A DNA stretch of 37,864 nucleotides. Origin: an uncultured Actinomycetes bacterium. Lineage in GTDB: Bacteria > Actinomycetota > Acidimicrobiia > Acidimicrobiales > Ilumatobacteraceae. The notes beneath the pieces are model-generated. The model saw only the letters and a list, made by a program, of their open reading frames with translations, had not been told where the DNA came from and searched no databases. The stretch is from positions 1 to 37,864 of the forward strand of contig CALEHE010000147.1 of NCBI GenBank assembly GCA_937876415.1, read 5' to 3'. A program made the translations under genes and the position numbers. Shown piece by piece: positions 15,652 through 24,698 of this stretch; the first letter of the stretch is position 1; the number at the start of each line of letters is the position of its first letter.

Positions 15652-16908
15652 GTGCCTTTGCCAGCCCAGCAAAATCCTCTTCGTCGAATCGTTAATCGAC
15701 ATGGGGCTACGGATCGAAAAGTAGCGACTGGGCGCGAATTCATCATCTTGCTCACGTGTCTGATGGCCAGTGCCGCCTTATCAATTGACCTCATGCTCCC
15801 GGCATTTCCCGAGATGCGCCAAGAATTCGGTATGTCGCCCGACTCCACCCAAGTGAGTTGGATCGTTACTTCCTATTTCCTTGGGCTAGCAGTTGGGCCT
15901 TGGCTGTACGGACCGGCATCTGATCGTTACGGACGACGTGCTCCCCTCTTCGCTGGCTTAACTCTGTTTATTGTCGGTGCATTATTGGCAAGCGTGGCTC
16001 CTTCGTGGGGCTGGGTCATTGCCGCGCGATTTATTTGGGGTCTTGGAACCGCAGCACCACGCGCGCTGAGCACCGCCATGATCCGCGATCGCTATGAAGG
16101 AACAGCAATGGCGCAGTTGATGTCGCGCATGGTTGCAGTTTTCTTACTCGTCCCAATTCTTGCCCCAAGTGTTGGTGCTGGCTTGATCAAGATCGCACCA
16201 TGGCGCATCGTCTTTTGGGTGCCCGCTGGTGTCGCACTCATCTTGATGGTTTGGTCGCGACGACTGCCAGAAACTTTGGCTGTCGATAAGCGTCGTCCAT
16301 TCACCTGGAGTGCGGTCGGCGAAGCTGGACGTGAAGTAATGACTCATCGCGCCACATTGAGCTTCATCGTTGCGATGACTTTCCTTTTCGCAGTGATGAC
16401 AACTTACCTCTCTGGTTCAGAGGTGATTGTTGAAGATGTCTACGGATATGGCTCATGGTTCCCACTTATTTTCGGCACCTTGGCAGTTTTGCTCGCAATT
16501 AACTCGCTGAATAATGCGCGCATCGTGCAACGGATGGGCATCAACAAACTCGTGCGGCAAAGCTCGCTGATTGCGGTCGGCACTTCTGTTCTATTGCTCA
16601 TCGTTTCATTTACTAACCACGGCCGCCCGAACTTTTGGTTGTTCTTCATTGCGCTCGCCCTCGTGATACCAATCGCCCAAGGGCTAGTACCGAATTGCAA
16701 TACCGCGGCCATGATGCCCGTTCCTCACATCGCAGGAACAGCGTCATCAATCATTGCGACAGTGTCAACGGCTGGCGCGGCACTGTTAGGCAATCTCGCG
16801 ACAAGTCAATTTGACGGCACCGTGCGACCCTTGGCGCTCATCATCTTTACCTTTATTTCAATCGGGACCATCGCAATTTTCATCGGCACCAAAGCGAGAT
16901 CCACCTAA
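15652..16908 (+). CDS. MFS transporter, Bcr/CflA drug-efflux type
   Basis: With the GTG start this is a 418-residue protein with twelve hydrophobic segments. The first helix LLTCLMASAALSIDLMLPAFP is typical of the Bcr/CflA group (DHA1), as is motif A, GPASDRYGRR, in the first cytoplasmic loop. Such transporters export drugs or metabolites by proton antiport. The substrate is unknown. The reading frame is open upstream to 15511, but that extra N-terminus is polar, repeats no family feature and overlaps the pirin start. The GTG with TATCGT six bases upstream gives the family's usual length. It is divergent from the pirin gene and might share control with it. Confidence 0.85.
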   Translation: MPLPAQQNPLRRIVNRHGATDRKVATGREFIILLTCLMASAALSIDLMLPAFPEMRQEFGMSPDSTQVSWIVTSYFLGLAVGPWLYGPASDRYGRRAPLFAGLTLFIVGALLASVAPSWGWVIAARFIWGLGTAAPRALSTAMIRDRYEGTAMAQLMSRMVAVFLLVPILAPSVGAGLIKIAPWRIVFWVPAGVALILMVWSRRLPETLAVDKRRPFTWSAVGEAGREVMTHRATLSFIVAMTFLFAVMTTYLSGSEVIVEDVYGYGSWFPLIFGTLAVLLAINSLNNARIVQRMGINKLVRQSSLIAVGTSVLLLIVSFTNHGRPNFWLFFIALALVIPIAQGLVPNCNTAAMMPVPHIAGTASSIIATVSTAGAALLGNLATSQFDGTVRPLALIIFTFISIGTIAIFIGTKARST

Positions 16909-17066
16909 TCGCGAGGCAATGTTAGGCAACGAAGATATGCGCTCGGCAATAACGAGTTCGCTGATGCTGCCATTTGACTGTATGCGGTGCTTCGGAAGAG
17001 ATCGTTCACGATTTATAGGCGACTGAACTAAGCCCTTGGCAACAAGTTCTTCTAAAAACTGAAGTT
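16909..17066. other. Intergenic region between convergent MFS and BVMO genes
   Basis: These 158 bases separate two convergent stops. No tRNA, clear terminator hairpin or credible open frame was seen. Confidence 0.4.
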
Positions 17067-18851
17067 TCATGAGTTCGGGGTGAGGGTCAAGCCAGCAAGG
17101 TCGCCCTGCTGACGCCAGTTTTCAACGTATTCAGCGAATCCCAAAACGCTGGTCATCCAGGCAATGGCTCTGGCCGAACGCATGTCTCCGCCACCTTCAC
17201 TATTGAGGTAACCCGGCGTGCACGTTGCGTTGTACCGAGCGATTCCCCACAGTTGCGCAAACAAAGTTTCAAACCAATTCTCTTGTGCCGCAGTTTCGGG
17301 TTCGATCGTTGCGATATCACCCTTCACGCATTGCTCAATCAAGAACGCGACATGTTGCGCTGCCTCGGTAATTGAGTGGACAAAGTTTGTTGCTTGCGCG
17401 CCTTGCACCGTCGAGATCATGAACATATTCGGGAAACCATTTGACAGGACACCGTGCAAAGTGGCCGGGCCTTCTGCCCAAGCCTCACTTAACGAAACAC
17501 CGTCGCGCCCTTTTGGATCAAAGCCCAAGCGATGCGTATAACCCGTCGTCACTTCAAAGCCTGACGCAAAGATCAACAAGTCAACGGGATACTCGACACC
17601 ATTAACGATGACACCGCTTTCGTTGATTTCATTGACGCCTTTTCCATCGGTATCAACAAGATGAACATTTGAACGATTGAAAGCCGGCAGGTATTCGTCG
17701 TGGAAACACGGGCGCTTACAACTTTGTGAGTACCACGGCATCATCAGTTCAGCCGTTGCCGGATCTTTGATTACATCGGCGATTCGCTGACGAACGCGTT
17801 CCATGTTTTCGAAGTCGATTCGCTCTAACTCGAGGGCCTCTTCGTCGTTCTCGGGCAACTTACGAGTATCTACCCAGTTCATCTTGGTCCACTCATCGTC
17901 GATCATGTCGACAGCGGGCTGCGCACCCGTCACTGCTTGAGTGAAGTTGCGAGTACGTTCGGCTTGCCAACCTGGCTTCAGCGACTTGAACCATTCTGGA
18001 TCGGTCGGTTTGTTGTTGCGAACACCCACACATGCAGCGGTGCGCTGGAAGACGAAAAGTTCTTTCGCGGCTTCAGCCAGTTTTGGGACAACCTGAACTG
18101 CCGTTGCACCAGTACCGATAATACCCACTCGCTTATCAGCCAACTTCTCCATCAATGTCTGCGAACTTCCACCGGTGTAGCTGTAGTCCCAGCGACTGGT
18201 GTGGAAGGCACGACCGGCGTACGTTTCGATTCCTGGAATTCCTGGCAACTTGGCCTTGTGAAGAACTCCACCGGCAATCACGATGAACTTTGCCGAGAGA
18301 ACGTCACTGCGCGAGGTCATGACATTCCAGCGCTTCCTTGATTCATCCCAGCGCATGTCCTCAACTTCAGTCTGGAAAAGTGCACCGCGATACAAGTCAA
18401 AAGTGCGACCGAGCAATTGGCAGTAGGCGAAAATCTCAGGGGCCTTCGCGTACTTTTCGGTGGGCATATAGCCCGTATCTTCAAGCAGCGGTAAATACAC
18501 ATACGACTCAACGTCGCAAGCAGCATTGGGATAACGATTCCAATACCACGTGCCGCCAAAGTCGCCGGCTTTTTCAATGATTCGGAAATTGGTAATTCCA
18601 GCCTTCGTCAAATTGGCTGCTTCAATCATTCCTCCGAAGCCACCACCAACGATGACCACATCAACGTCTTCGATGACCGCTTCACGGGTAAAGCCGGGCT
18701 CGACGTAAGGGTCACGATCGAATTCTTCGTAGTCACCCTTGAGTTCTTTGTACTGACGGATGCCGTCAGCGCGAAGACGCTTTTCGCGTTCAATGCGATA
18801 CTTCTCGCGAGCTTCTTCCAACGAAAGTTTCTTGTCGTTGTTATTCCCCAT
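17067..18851 (-). CDS. Flavin-dependent Baeyer-Villiger-type monooxygenase
   Basis: This 594-residue class B flavoprotein monooxygenase is in the phenylacetone/cyclohexanone monooxygenase family, which inserts oxygen beside a carbonyl using FAD and NADPH. Visible are the FAD Rossmann motif [10 protein letters not shown] (residues 67-76), [18 protein letters not shown] (99-116), the BVMO fingerprint [12 protein letters not shown] (211-222, with Tyr for the usual first Phe) and the NADPH motif [11 protein letters not shown]. The charged N-terminal extension (about 60 residues) is also seen in PAMO-like enzymes. The ATG at 18851 is preferred to the in-frame ATG at 18860 because GGAGA (18861-18865) is nine bases upstream of the former and directly abuts the latter. 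The substrate is unknown. Confidence 0.88.
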   Translation of the reverse strand: MGNNNDKKLSLEEAREKYRIEREKRLRADGIRQYKELKGDYEEFDRDPYVEPGFTREAVIEDVDVVIVGGGFGGMIEAANLTKAGITNFRIIEKAGDFGGTWYWNRYPNAACDVESYVYLPLLEDTGYMPTEKYAKAPEIFAYCQLLGRTFDLYRGALFQTEVEDMRWDESRKRWNVMTSRSDVLSAKFIVIAGGVLHKAKLPGIPGIETYAGRAFHTSRWDYSYTGGSSQTLMEKLADKRVGIIGTGATAVQVVPKLAEAAKELFVFQRTAACVGVRNNKPTDPEWFKSLKPGWQAERTRNFTQAVTGAQPAVDMIDDEWTKMNWVDTRKLPENDEEALELERIDFENMERVRQRIADVIKDPATAELMMPWYSQSCKRPCFHDEYLPAFNRSNVHLVDTDGKGVNEINESGVIVNGVEYPVDLLIFASGFEVTTGYTHRLGFDPKGRDGVSLSEAWAEGPATLHGVLSNGFPNMFMISTVQGAQATNFVHSITEAAQHVAFLIEQCVKGDIATIEPETAAQENWFETLFAQLWGIARYNATCTPGYLNSEGGGDMRSARAIAWMTSVLGFAEYVENWRQQGDLAGLTLTPNS

Positions 18852-18860
18852 GGCTGGCAT

Positions 18861-18865
18861 TCTCC
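18861..18865 (-). promoter_or_regulatory. Ribosome binding site deciding the BVMO start
   Basis: GGAGA on the minus strand has a nine-base spacing to the ATG at 18851 and none to the ATG at 18860. The 196 bases from here to the GNAT gene show no other clear element. Confidence 0.5.
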
Positions 18866-19061
18866 ATCTCGATTGAGTACGTGTCTATCCTTGCAAGAGT
18901 AGGGAGAAATTACCAAGTCACATCAGAGAATTTGGTGCTCGTCAACTCCTTTTAATCGGTCAATTCTCAGTTTTGACACCCAAAAGGTGGTCGGGCAGTG
19001 TTGAGATGAATGGCGACCCCAAATTCTTCTTCACCTACCAACTCGCGCCCCAAATACGACG

Positions 19062-19496
19062 TTATTCCAATTCGTACCGATACAAATTTGATTCACGGAG
19101 TTTGAAACCCATGCGCTGGTACAAACGATTCGCGGCCTCGCGTGATGGGCGCGAAGTCAGATCAACTGTGATGGCGCCGTTGGCTTTTGCAAAATCAAGT
19201 GCGGCTTGATTGAGGGACTCTCCAGCCCCGTGCCCACGCGCCGAATCATCAACAACGACATCTTCAATCCATGCACGTATGCCAGTAGGAATTCGGAACA
19301 TCACGAGAGTTAATGAACCGACAATGCGACCATCAAGTTTTGCCAAGAACAGCGTTGATGCTTCGGACTTGACAAGTATTTCTAATTCTGTGCGGCTTGG
19401 AGGTGGGTTTGACTTTGACAATTGTGGGATCAACATCCCAAATGCCTGTACGACATCATCATTGACTACTTCACATATTTCGATCTGAACGCTCAC
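19062..19496 (-). CDS. GNAT-family N-acetyltransferase
   Basis: This 144-residue protein has the GNAT fold. The acetyl-CoA pyrophosphate loop reads ARGHGAG within WIEDVVVDDSARGHGAGESL, followed by the motif B region AANRLYQRMGFKLRESN with the usual Tyr and Gly-Phe. It transfers an acetyl group to an amine. The substrate is unknown. It starts with GTG; TAGACT lies seven bases upstream with no ribosome binding site. It is divergent from the SCO6745-type gene, with only 39 bases between starts. Confidence 0.88.
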   Translation of the reverse strand: MSVQIEICEVVNDDVVQAFGMLIPQLSKSNPPPSRTELEILVKSEASTLFLAKLDGRIVGSLTLVMFRIPTGIRAWIEDVVVDDSARGHGAGESLNQAALDFAKANGAITVDLTSRPSREAANRLYQRMGFKLRESNLYRYELE

Positions 19497-19503
19497 GGTG
19501 ATG

Positions 19504-19509
19504 AGTCTA
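19504..19509 (-). promoter_or_regulatory. -10 element of the GNAT gene
   Basis: TAGACT lies seven bases before the GTG start on the minus strand. The divergent -10 of the SCO6745-type gene lies only 14 bases away, so the two promoters are back to back. Confidence 0.45.
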
Positions 19510-19523
19510 GGTTGATCTCGTTC

Positions 19524-19529
19524 TACGGT
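19524..19529 (+). promoter_or_regulatory. -10 element of the SCO6745-type gene
   Basis: TACGGT ends six bases before the ATG at 19536, and no ribosome binding site fits between them. The same hexamer is found before the genes at 31247 and possibly 987. Confidence 0.5.
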
Positions 19530-19535
19530 TAGCCC

Positions 19536-20438
19536 ATGGATTCACGCGAACTCTCCACAAAAGCCCGCGCTTTAGGTGGCGCACTTGAACCAATTATTGG
19601 GCAGGTCTACTTTTCGCCCGAATGTCATGCCAACTATGTGGCTCTCGGATTCCAACCAAGTCCTGGAGATATGAATGGAGTTGCCCTTCCCGAAGGCGTC
19701 GCCTACTTCACGAGTCGCGGTTCATTGATGGGCCAAGTTTCGGGTGAAGTGGTCGCAGCAGCATTCGCAGTTTTCAATCCACTCGTCGTCGTCCCAGCAG
19801 TCACGGCTGGTTGGCAGATCACCGACGCGACAACAATTTGTGCAGCGCGGCGCAATGGCGCAATTGGTCAACTTGAACGAATCCTTGGCGCGAAACCCGG
19901 TGGGGTCAATAAGGCTCGTCAAATACTTGAACGTGCAGTTGCAGTACTTCGTCCCGAAGGTCGTCCACTATTCGCTGGTGCCCTACACCAATCAATTCCC
20001 GAAACCGATCTTGGTGCGGTATGGCACTTTGGCGACATGTTGCGTGAATACCGCGGCGACTCACATACAGCCGCTTGGATTTCTGCTGGTCTTGATGCAA
20101 CCGAAATTGGTTTGCTCACCGAACTCTTTTGGGGTCTCCCACTCAAGTCGTACAGTCGCACCCGAGCCTGGAGCGAAGATGACTACACCGCCGCCATTGA
20201 TCGTCTTGAATCGCGTGGCCTTATTGCTGAAGGCGCTTTCACCGACAATGGACGACAACTACGCGAACAAGTTGAAATCAATACCGATGAGCAAATGCGT
20301 CAGGTCATCAGCGCAATCGGCGAAAATTTCGACCTGCTCATCGCCATGCTCCAACCGTGGTCACAGTTCGTTCAAAACTTCAAGGGTTACCCCGGTTCCG
20401 GACCTCATGAACTTGCCGAGGCCGCAAGCCGCCGCTAA
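19536..20438 (+). CDS. SCO6745-family protein (winged-helix-like)
   Basis: This 300-residue protein matches the actinobacterial SCO6745 family, with the characteristic opening ARALGGALEPIIGQVYFSPECHANYVALGF (residues 11-40). The C-terminal half contains a possible winged-helix unit (LTELFWGLPLKSY ... DYTAAIDRLESRGLIAEGAFTDNGRQLREQVE), like MarR-type wings. The family has no established function. Proposals include ligand-binding regulator, but that is inference. Its promoter is back to back with the GNAT gene. It ends 26 bases before the amidohydrolase gene, and the two may be co-transcribed. Confidence 0.8.
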   Translation: MDSRELSTKARALGGALEPIIGQVYFSPECHANYVALGFQPSPGDMNGVALPEGVAYFTSRGSLMGQVSGEVVAAAFAVFNPLVVVPAVTAGWQITDATTICAARRNGAIGQLERILGAKPGGVNKARQILERAVAVLRPEGRPLFAGALHQSIPETDLGAVWHFGDMLREYRGDSHTAAWISAGLDATEIGLLTELFWGLPLKSYSRTRAWSEDDYTAAIDRLESRGLIAEGAFTDNGRQLREQVEINTDEQMRQVISAIGENFDLLIAMLQPWSQFVQNFKGYPGSGPHELAEAASRR

Positions 20439-20464
20439 GACTTGCAAGCGGTAAGAATGTTGCG

Positions 20465-21790
20465 ATGATCGATATCGCAATCATTAACGGCGCAGTATTA
20501 CCAATGGCGGGTCGCCCCGTTGTCAACAATGGCGTCGTTGCCATCACGGGCAACGCAATTAGCGCAGTGGGAACAGCACAAAACATTGATGTTTCTAACG
20601 CCAAGAAAGTGATTGACGCTCGCAACTGTGCGGTCATGCCAGGATTCTGCAACAGTCACACTCACATCGCTTCAAACTTGTTGCTGCGCGGACTTCTTGA
20701 AGACGTTCTGCTTTTTGAATGGCTCCAGACCATGTGGAAGCTCAAGCAAAACTTTGACGAGGAAACGCTTTATTGGGCCAGCTTGTGTGGCCTTGTTGAA
20801 ATGGCACGATCGGGAATCACTTCATTCAACGAGCATTTCGATGCGTACGCAGTTGAACCCCAAATTGAAGCCCTCAAAGAGATCCCCCTGCGCGCAACAC
20901 TCGGATACGGATTTGCCGATCGCGGCCTCTACGCATCAATCACCGACTACTCGTGGAAGACCATTAACAATTTCGGCAATCTTGCCGCTCAACATCACAA
21001 GACTCGCGACGACCTTTTGCGCATCGCATTGTCACCGCACGCGGTCTATTCATGTGGCGAGGAAATGTGGCGACTCGTTCGCGAAGTTGCTGACGCACAC
21101 CAAGTACCGATTCACACTCATTTATCCGAAGGTATGCAGGAGGTGAATTACTGCCTAGACAACTATGGTCTGCGCCCAGTGCAGTGGTTGCACTCGCTTG
21201 GTTTTCTCGGTCCAGATGTCACCGCCGGACATTGTTCGCAACTCGATGCGACAGACATTCAGTTGTTGGCCGAAACCGGCACAAAGATTGGCCACTGCCC
21301 CGTTTGTAACGCGAAGTTAGGTTCGGGCACGATGCCCCTTCGCCAAGTTCGCGAAGCCGGCATCACTGTCGGTCTGGCAACCGATGGACCAGCAAGCCAT
21401 AACGCCAGTGACATGTTCCAAGAAATGAAATTCGCTGGGCTCATTCACAAGACCAACACCGGCGATGTTGAATTCCTAAAGATCAACGAACTCCTCGAAA
21501 TGTCGACGTATCAAGGTGCTCTCGCCATGAACCGTCCAGATACTGGTCGACTTGAAGTTGGCGCCAAGGCCGATGTCATCGTGGTCAACCTTGATACCGC
21601 TCATGCGCAGCCGGTTTATGACCCGATGTCTGCGCTCGTCTATTCAACCCGCGCCGACGATGTGCGCCACACCATCGTGAATGGCCAGTTCATCATGGAA
21701 AACGGGCGCGTGCTCGGGGTTGATGAAGATCTCATTCGGGCCAAATTCCACGAAAAGGCCCATGCCCTCAAAGTTCGTAGTCTCGGCTAG
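20465..21790 (+). CDS. Amidohydrolase-family (TRZ/ATZ-type) metal-dependent hydrolase or deaminase
   Basis: This 441-residue protein is a complete composite-domain amidohydrolase: a small beta domain around a TIM barrel. Metal ligands appear in order: His65 and His67 (NSHTHIAS), the His in PIHTHLSEG after strand 5, the His in TAGHCSQL after strand 6, and the Asp in GLATDGPASHN after strand 8. Relatives include chlorohydrolases, guanine and S-adenosylhomocysteine/5'-methylthioadenosine deaminases and 8-oxoguanine deaminase. The glutamate in HTHLSEG supports a deaminase. The substrate is not assignable by eye. AAGAAT is a weak -10 six bases before the ATG. Confidence 0.85.
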   Translation: MIDIAIINGAVLPMAGRPVVNNGVVAITGNAISAVGTAQNIDVSNAKKVIDARNCAVMPGFCNSHTHIASNLLLRGLLEDVLLFEWLQTMWKLKQNFDEETLYWASLCGLVEMARSGITSFNEHFDAYAVEPQIEALKEIPLRATLGYGFADRGLYASITDYSWKTINNFGNLAAQHHKTRDDLLRIALSPHAVYSCGEEMWRLVREVADAHQVPIHTHLSEGMQEVNYCLDNYGLRPVQWLHSLGFLGPDVTAGHCSQLDATDIQLLAETGTKIGHCPVCNAKLGSGTMPLRQVREAGITVGLATDGPASHNASDMFQEMKFAGLIHKTNTGDVEFLKINELLEMSTYQGALAMNRPDTGRLEVGAKADVIVVNLDTAHAQPVYDPMSALVYSTRADDVRHTIVNGQFIMENGRVLGVDEDLIRAKFHEKAHALKVRSLG

Positions 21791-21828
21791 AGAGAGCCCC
21801 CAACCACACTTTCGCGCGGCTTGAGTGA

Positions 21829-21834
21829 CATACT
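21829..21834 (+). promoter_or_regulatory. -10 element of the selenoprotein gene
   Basis: CATACT ends six bases before the ATG at 21841, the spacing seen at other leaderless genes in the window. No ribosome binding site is visible. Confidence 0.4.
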
Positions 21835-21840
21835 GACGAC

Positions 21841-22923
21841 ATGATCTTGACTGAACTACGCGCCACCGCCGACGAGTTCGCACGCGCAACCGACTGGCAA
21901 CCAAAGCCAGAAGGGCTGTGTCGCGGCGAAGTATGTGTTCCAGCACCAGGCGCATTGTCTCCCGACGGCATGATTGACGTTGCAATCGCCGCACAAAGAT
22001 TGGGTATGCCACTTGTCCACGACACCGATCACGGAGTCTGGGCACTTGGCTCAGCAACTCTCTCCGGTAAGTCGCTCAGCACCGCAGTTGCCGCCGACCC
22101 CGAGTTGAAAACATTCAACGGCGATTCATTCAAGTTGTCATCATTGCGTGGCAAGAAAGTCATTCTGGTTGCCTGGTCTAGTTATTGAGGCTGCCGCTCT
22201 AGCTTGCCCGGGTGGCAAGCACTTCACAATGAAATCGAAAGCCTCGGAGCAACTGTTGTCACCGTTGCACTTGATATTGATCCAGCATTAGCGAAGCCTT
22301 GGAATGACCTCGTCAATCCAACGCATCCAAGTTTGGTTGACACGTTGCATATCACGAATTCATTATTCGGATTTACAAATATTCCGATGGCGGCATGGAT
22401 TGACGAAGACGGAGTGTTGGTTCGGCCAGCCGAAGGTGCATCAATTGAACGTAGTCCATTACGTGATATGGAAATTCCCGAAGGTCTTCCTGAACAACTC
22501 AACAAAATGATGCACGCAGTCAAAGCGATTCCCGATGACGCCGAGGCCTACCGCGAAGCAATTTTAGATTGGGTTCGCAATGGATCGTCATCGCAGTTTG
22601 CCCTCACTCCCGACGAAGTCATCGCCCGAAGTCAGCCGCGCTCCGACAATGAAGCGCGAGCAACTGCATGTTTCGAACTTGGTGAGTACTTTCACCGCCA
22701 AAACAATTCAGATGCCGCGGTGCAGTGGTGGAAAGAGGCTCATCGTCTTCATCCGCAGAACTTGACTTACAAACGCCAAGCCTGGACTTTGGTAACAACT
22801 CCAGTTGGTGCCACCGAGTACGACCTCATGCAGGGTCCGAACGAGGTATACGACAGCAATCTCGTCGACGAGGTCACTGGCGACGGCGGATTTGGACAGT
22901 TCATTATCCGCCCGATTCTGTAA
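21841..22923 (+). CDS. Thioredoxin-fold selenoprotein, TGA read as selenocysteine at residue 116
   Basis: Two stretches of open frame, 21841-22188 and from 22189 on, are in the same phase and are separated only by TGA at 22186-22188. Read through, they give one 360-residue protein whose centre, LRGKKVILVAWSSY-U-GCRSSLPGWQ, is the beta1-active-site-alpha1 element of a TlpA/ResA-like redoxin, with U where the nucleophilic Cys stands. The domain continues normally, with a cis-Pro loop NIPMAAWIDEDG. The N-terminus has a Cys pair (C27, C32, GLCRGEVCVP), and the C-terminus has a helical region (FELGEYFHRQNNSDAAVQWWKEAHRLHP) like a TPR unit. A hairpin of SECIS type follows the TGA. The likely role is a cytoplasmic thiol/selenol redox enzyme, since no signal peptide is seen. 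The alternative is a nonsense mutation or sequencing error. Confidence 0.8.
22202..22220 (+). promoter_or_regulatory. Putative bacterial SECIS hairpin
   Basis: GCTTGCC (22202-22208) and GGCAAGC (22214-22220) form a perfect 7-bp stem with loop CGGGT. The loop begins 20 bases after the TGA at 22186-22188, inside the 16-37 base window known for bacterial SECIS elements, and has G at its second position, as SelB-binding loops require. The stem encodes part of SLPGWQA, so it is also coding. Confidence 0.7.
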
Positions 22924-23001
22924 ATACAACCGTAGAGACACGCCAAAGTGATGTGGGTGAACTGATTTCGGAGCCCGTTTTGGGCGGTATCGTTACAGTC
23001 A

Positions 23002-23973
23002 ATGGCTGATCTCGAGCACGTCCGTTGGATCCATCGACCTGAATTGCGTCGACCCCATGTCATCGCCGCCTTCACCGGCTGGAACGACGCCGCCGATGCT
23101 GCCAGCACAGCCGTCAAACATCTTGTTGAAAATTTGGGAGCGGCGCCTCTTGCCGAAATCAATCCCGAAGAATTCACTGACTTCGCAACTATCCGCCCGC
23201 ATGTGCGGCTCAAGACCGACTCGACTCGGCATATTGTGTGGCCGACCGTCAGTCTTTGGAGCGTCACCAGTGGTGATGTTGATCTGATTCTTGTCCTTGG
23301 TCCCGAGCCAGCGTTACGTTGGAAACTCTTTAGTGAACAGATTGTTGGCGTCGCCCGCGAATACAACGCATCAACTTTTATTTCTCTCGGTGCGCTTTTG
23401 GCCGATGTTCCACACCGCCACGAAACCCAAGTGCTCGGAACGGCTACTGATCAAACAATGATTGATGCTCACGATTTGCAGCGCAGTCGCTACGAAGGCC
23501 CCACCGGAATTGTTGGCGTACTCAATGATGCTGCCCACTCTGCCGGTTTTTCTGCTGCGTCTTTGTGGGCCGCGGTGCCAGCGTACGCGGCCCAAATCCC
23601 CTCGCCGAAAGCCGCTTCTGCGCTCATCGAACGCCTTGCCGAAATTGTTGGCTGCGATGCACCCACAATGATGCTTGATGCACAGGCCGAACTCTACGAA
23701 GAGCAAATTGACGATCTCATCAGCACCGATCCATCAATGGCCCGTTATCTCGATCGTCTCGAAAACCGCGGTGATGATGACGATGATGACTATGACGAAG
23801 ATGACTACGACGAAGATGACATGCCGTCGTACGGCGTCTCGCCTGATCAACTTCGTTTTGAAGGAATGGACGATGCGCCGCCACTAAGCGGTCCGCTTCC
23901 CGATGAGCCAGTTGACAGCGACGCCCTCATGGAAGAAGTCGAACAGTTCTTACGTAGTCAACACGACGACTGA
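23002..23973 (+). CDS. PAC2-family protein
   Basis: This 323-residue protein belongs to the PAC2 (proteasome assembly chaperone 2-like) family, common in Actinomycetota. Typical segments are RPHVIAAFTGWNDAADAAS near the N-terminus, the region around ILVLGPEPALRWKLF and SLGALLADVPHR. Residues 254-275 form an extremely acidic Asp/Glu/Tyr run, followed by a second acidic tail. The family's bacterial role is not established, and it is often found near proteasome, Pup or nucleotide genes, none of which is present here. TATCGT lies eight bases before the ATG. Its stop is one base from the convergent NUDIX gene stop. Confidence 0.85.
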   Translation: MADLEHVRWIHRPELRRPHVIAAFTGWNDAADAASTAVKHLVENLGAAPLAEINPEEFTDFATIRPHVRLKTDSTRHIVWPTVSLWSVTSGDVDLILVLGPEPALRWKLFSEQIVGVAREYNASTFISLGALLADVPHRHETQVLGTATDQTMIDAHDLQRSRYEGPTGIVGVLNDAAHSAGFSAASLWAAVPAYAAQIPSPKAASALIERLAEIVGCDAPTMMLDAQAELYEEQIDDLISTDPSMARYLDRLENRGDDDDDDYDEDDYDEDDMPSYGVSPDQLRFEGMDDAPPLSGPLPDEPVDSDALMEEVEQFLRSQHDD

Positions 23974-23974
23974 T

Positions 23975-24682
23975 TCAGTCTGCTGAGTTACCCTGTCGCC
24001 ACACTGCTGAACGTGGCGAATCAAATGTTGCGATTGATCGCTCACCGTTGATCGCATTGAATGCCATCTGCCCCCACCATTCAATTCCGGCGGTAGCGCT
24101 CGGCAATGCATCTGCCGCAAACCAGCCGAGCCCGCTCGTTTCAAGCGGATGACCCTGCAAAGTTCCGCCAGTCGCACGGCAATGAAAGAGCAACATATAC
24201 ATGCCGAAACGGCTGAAACCCATTCGCTGACCATCAACAACGCCGAGCAATTGCATTGGCTCACATTCAATGCCTGTTTCTTCCAGCACTTCTTTGACCG
24301 CCACTTCACTGGCCGAATAACCCACATCAGCCCAACCAGTTGGGTACAACCAGATTCCCGAGTCGGCACGTTGCATCAGAAGAATTTCACCCTCGTCGTT
24401 TCCGACAATTGCACCAATTGCAACTTTTGGAGTGACGTACCCTGGGATCCCCTCGCCGACCGATTCCATCCACTCTTGGACAAAGTGATCTTGTTCGCGG
24501 CGTACTTCTAATGCTTCATCTGCTGCAGCCTTAATATCGGCCGCGACATGAAGTACCTCTTCGTAGCGTTCGCGTTCATACAAGTTTTGCGTAAATCCCA
24601 TTCCGGTGCGGGCGATTCCGGCGAGAGTTTCGCTCCAACGTACTAAGTCGCGAGTGAAATCTGCTGACGTTGCATCGCTCAT
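23975..24682 (-). CDS. NUDIX hydrolase with Nudix_N-type N-terminal domain
   Basis: This 235-residue protein has an N-terminal helical domain (about 1-75; SETLAGIARTGMGFTQNLYERERYEEV) like the Nudix_N domain of nucleoside-diphosphate-X hydrolases, followed by a NUDIX domain. The Nudix box GWADVGYSASEVAVKEVLEETGI has the catalytic EE and Gly, with Lys for Arg and Tyr for the first Glu. This variation is common in the Nudix_N group and does not by itself mean loss of activity. Such enzymes hydrolyse ADP-ribose, FAD, CDP-choline or related compounds. The ATG at 24682 is chosen over an upstream in-frame ATG (24733) that lies inside glnD. It is 16 bases downstream of glnD and probably co-transcribed. 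Confidence 0.85.
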   Translation of the reverse strand: MSDATSADFTRDLVRWSETLAGIARTGMGFTQNLYERERYEEVLHVAADIKAAADEALEVRREQDHFVQEWMESVGEGIPGYVTPKVAIGAIVGNDEGEILLMQRADSGIWLYPTGWADVGYSASEVAVKEVLEETGIECEPMQLLGVVDGQRMGFSRFGMYMLLFHCRATGGTLQGHPLETSGLGWFAADALPSATAGIEWWGQMAFNAINGERSIATFDSPRSAVWRQGNSAD

Positions 24683-24698
24683 AACTAGAAGATACCTC

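Noticed and set aside
22204-22923. A separate gene starting TTG at 22204, with a stop at 22188 ending a separate 115-residue protein
   Set aside because: The TTG is an internal codon of the redoxin helix (SSLPGW), the two pieces are in the same frame, and neither half alone has a complete thioredoxin fold. A selenocysteine TGA explains both.
23975-24682. Tyr in place of the first Glu of the Nudix box, read as an inactive enzyme
   Set aside because: The catalytic EE pair and Gly are intact, and Nudix_N-type relatives commonly differ at this position, so there is no ground to call it inactive.
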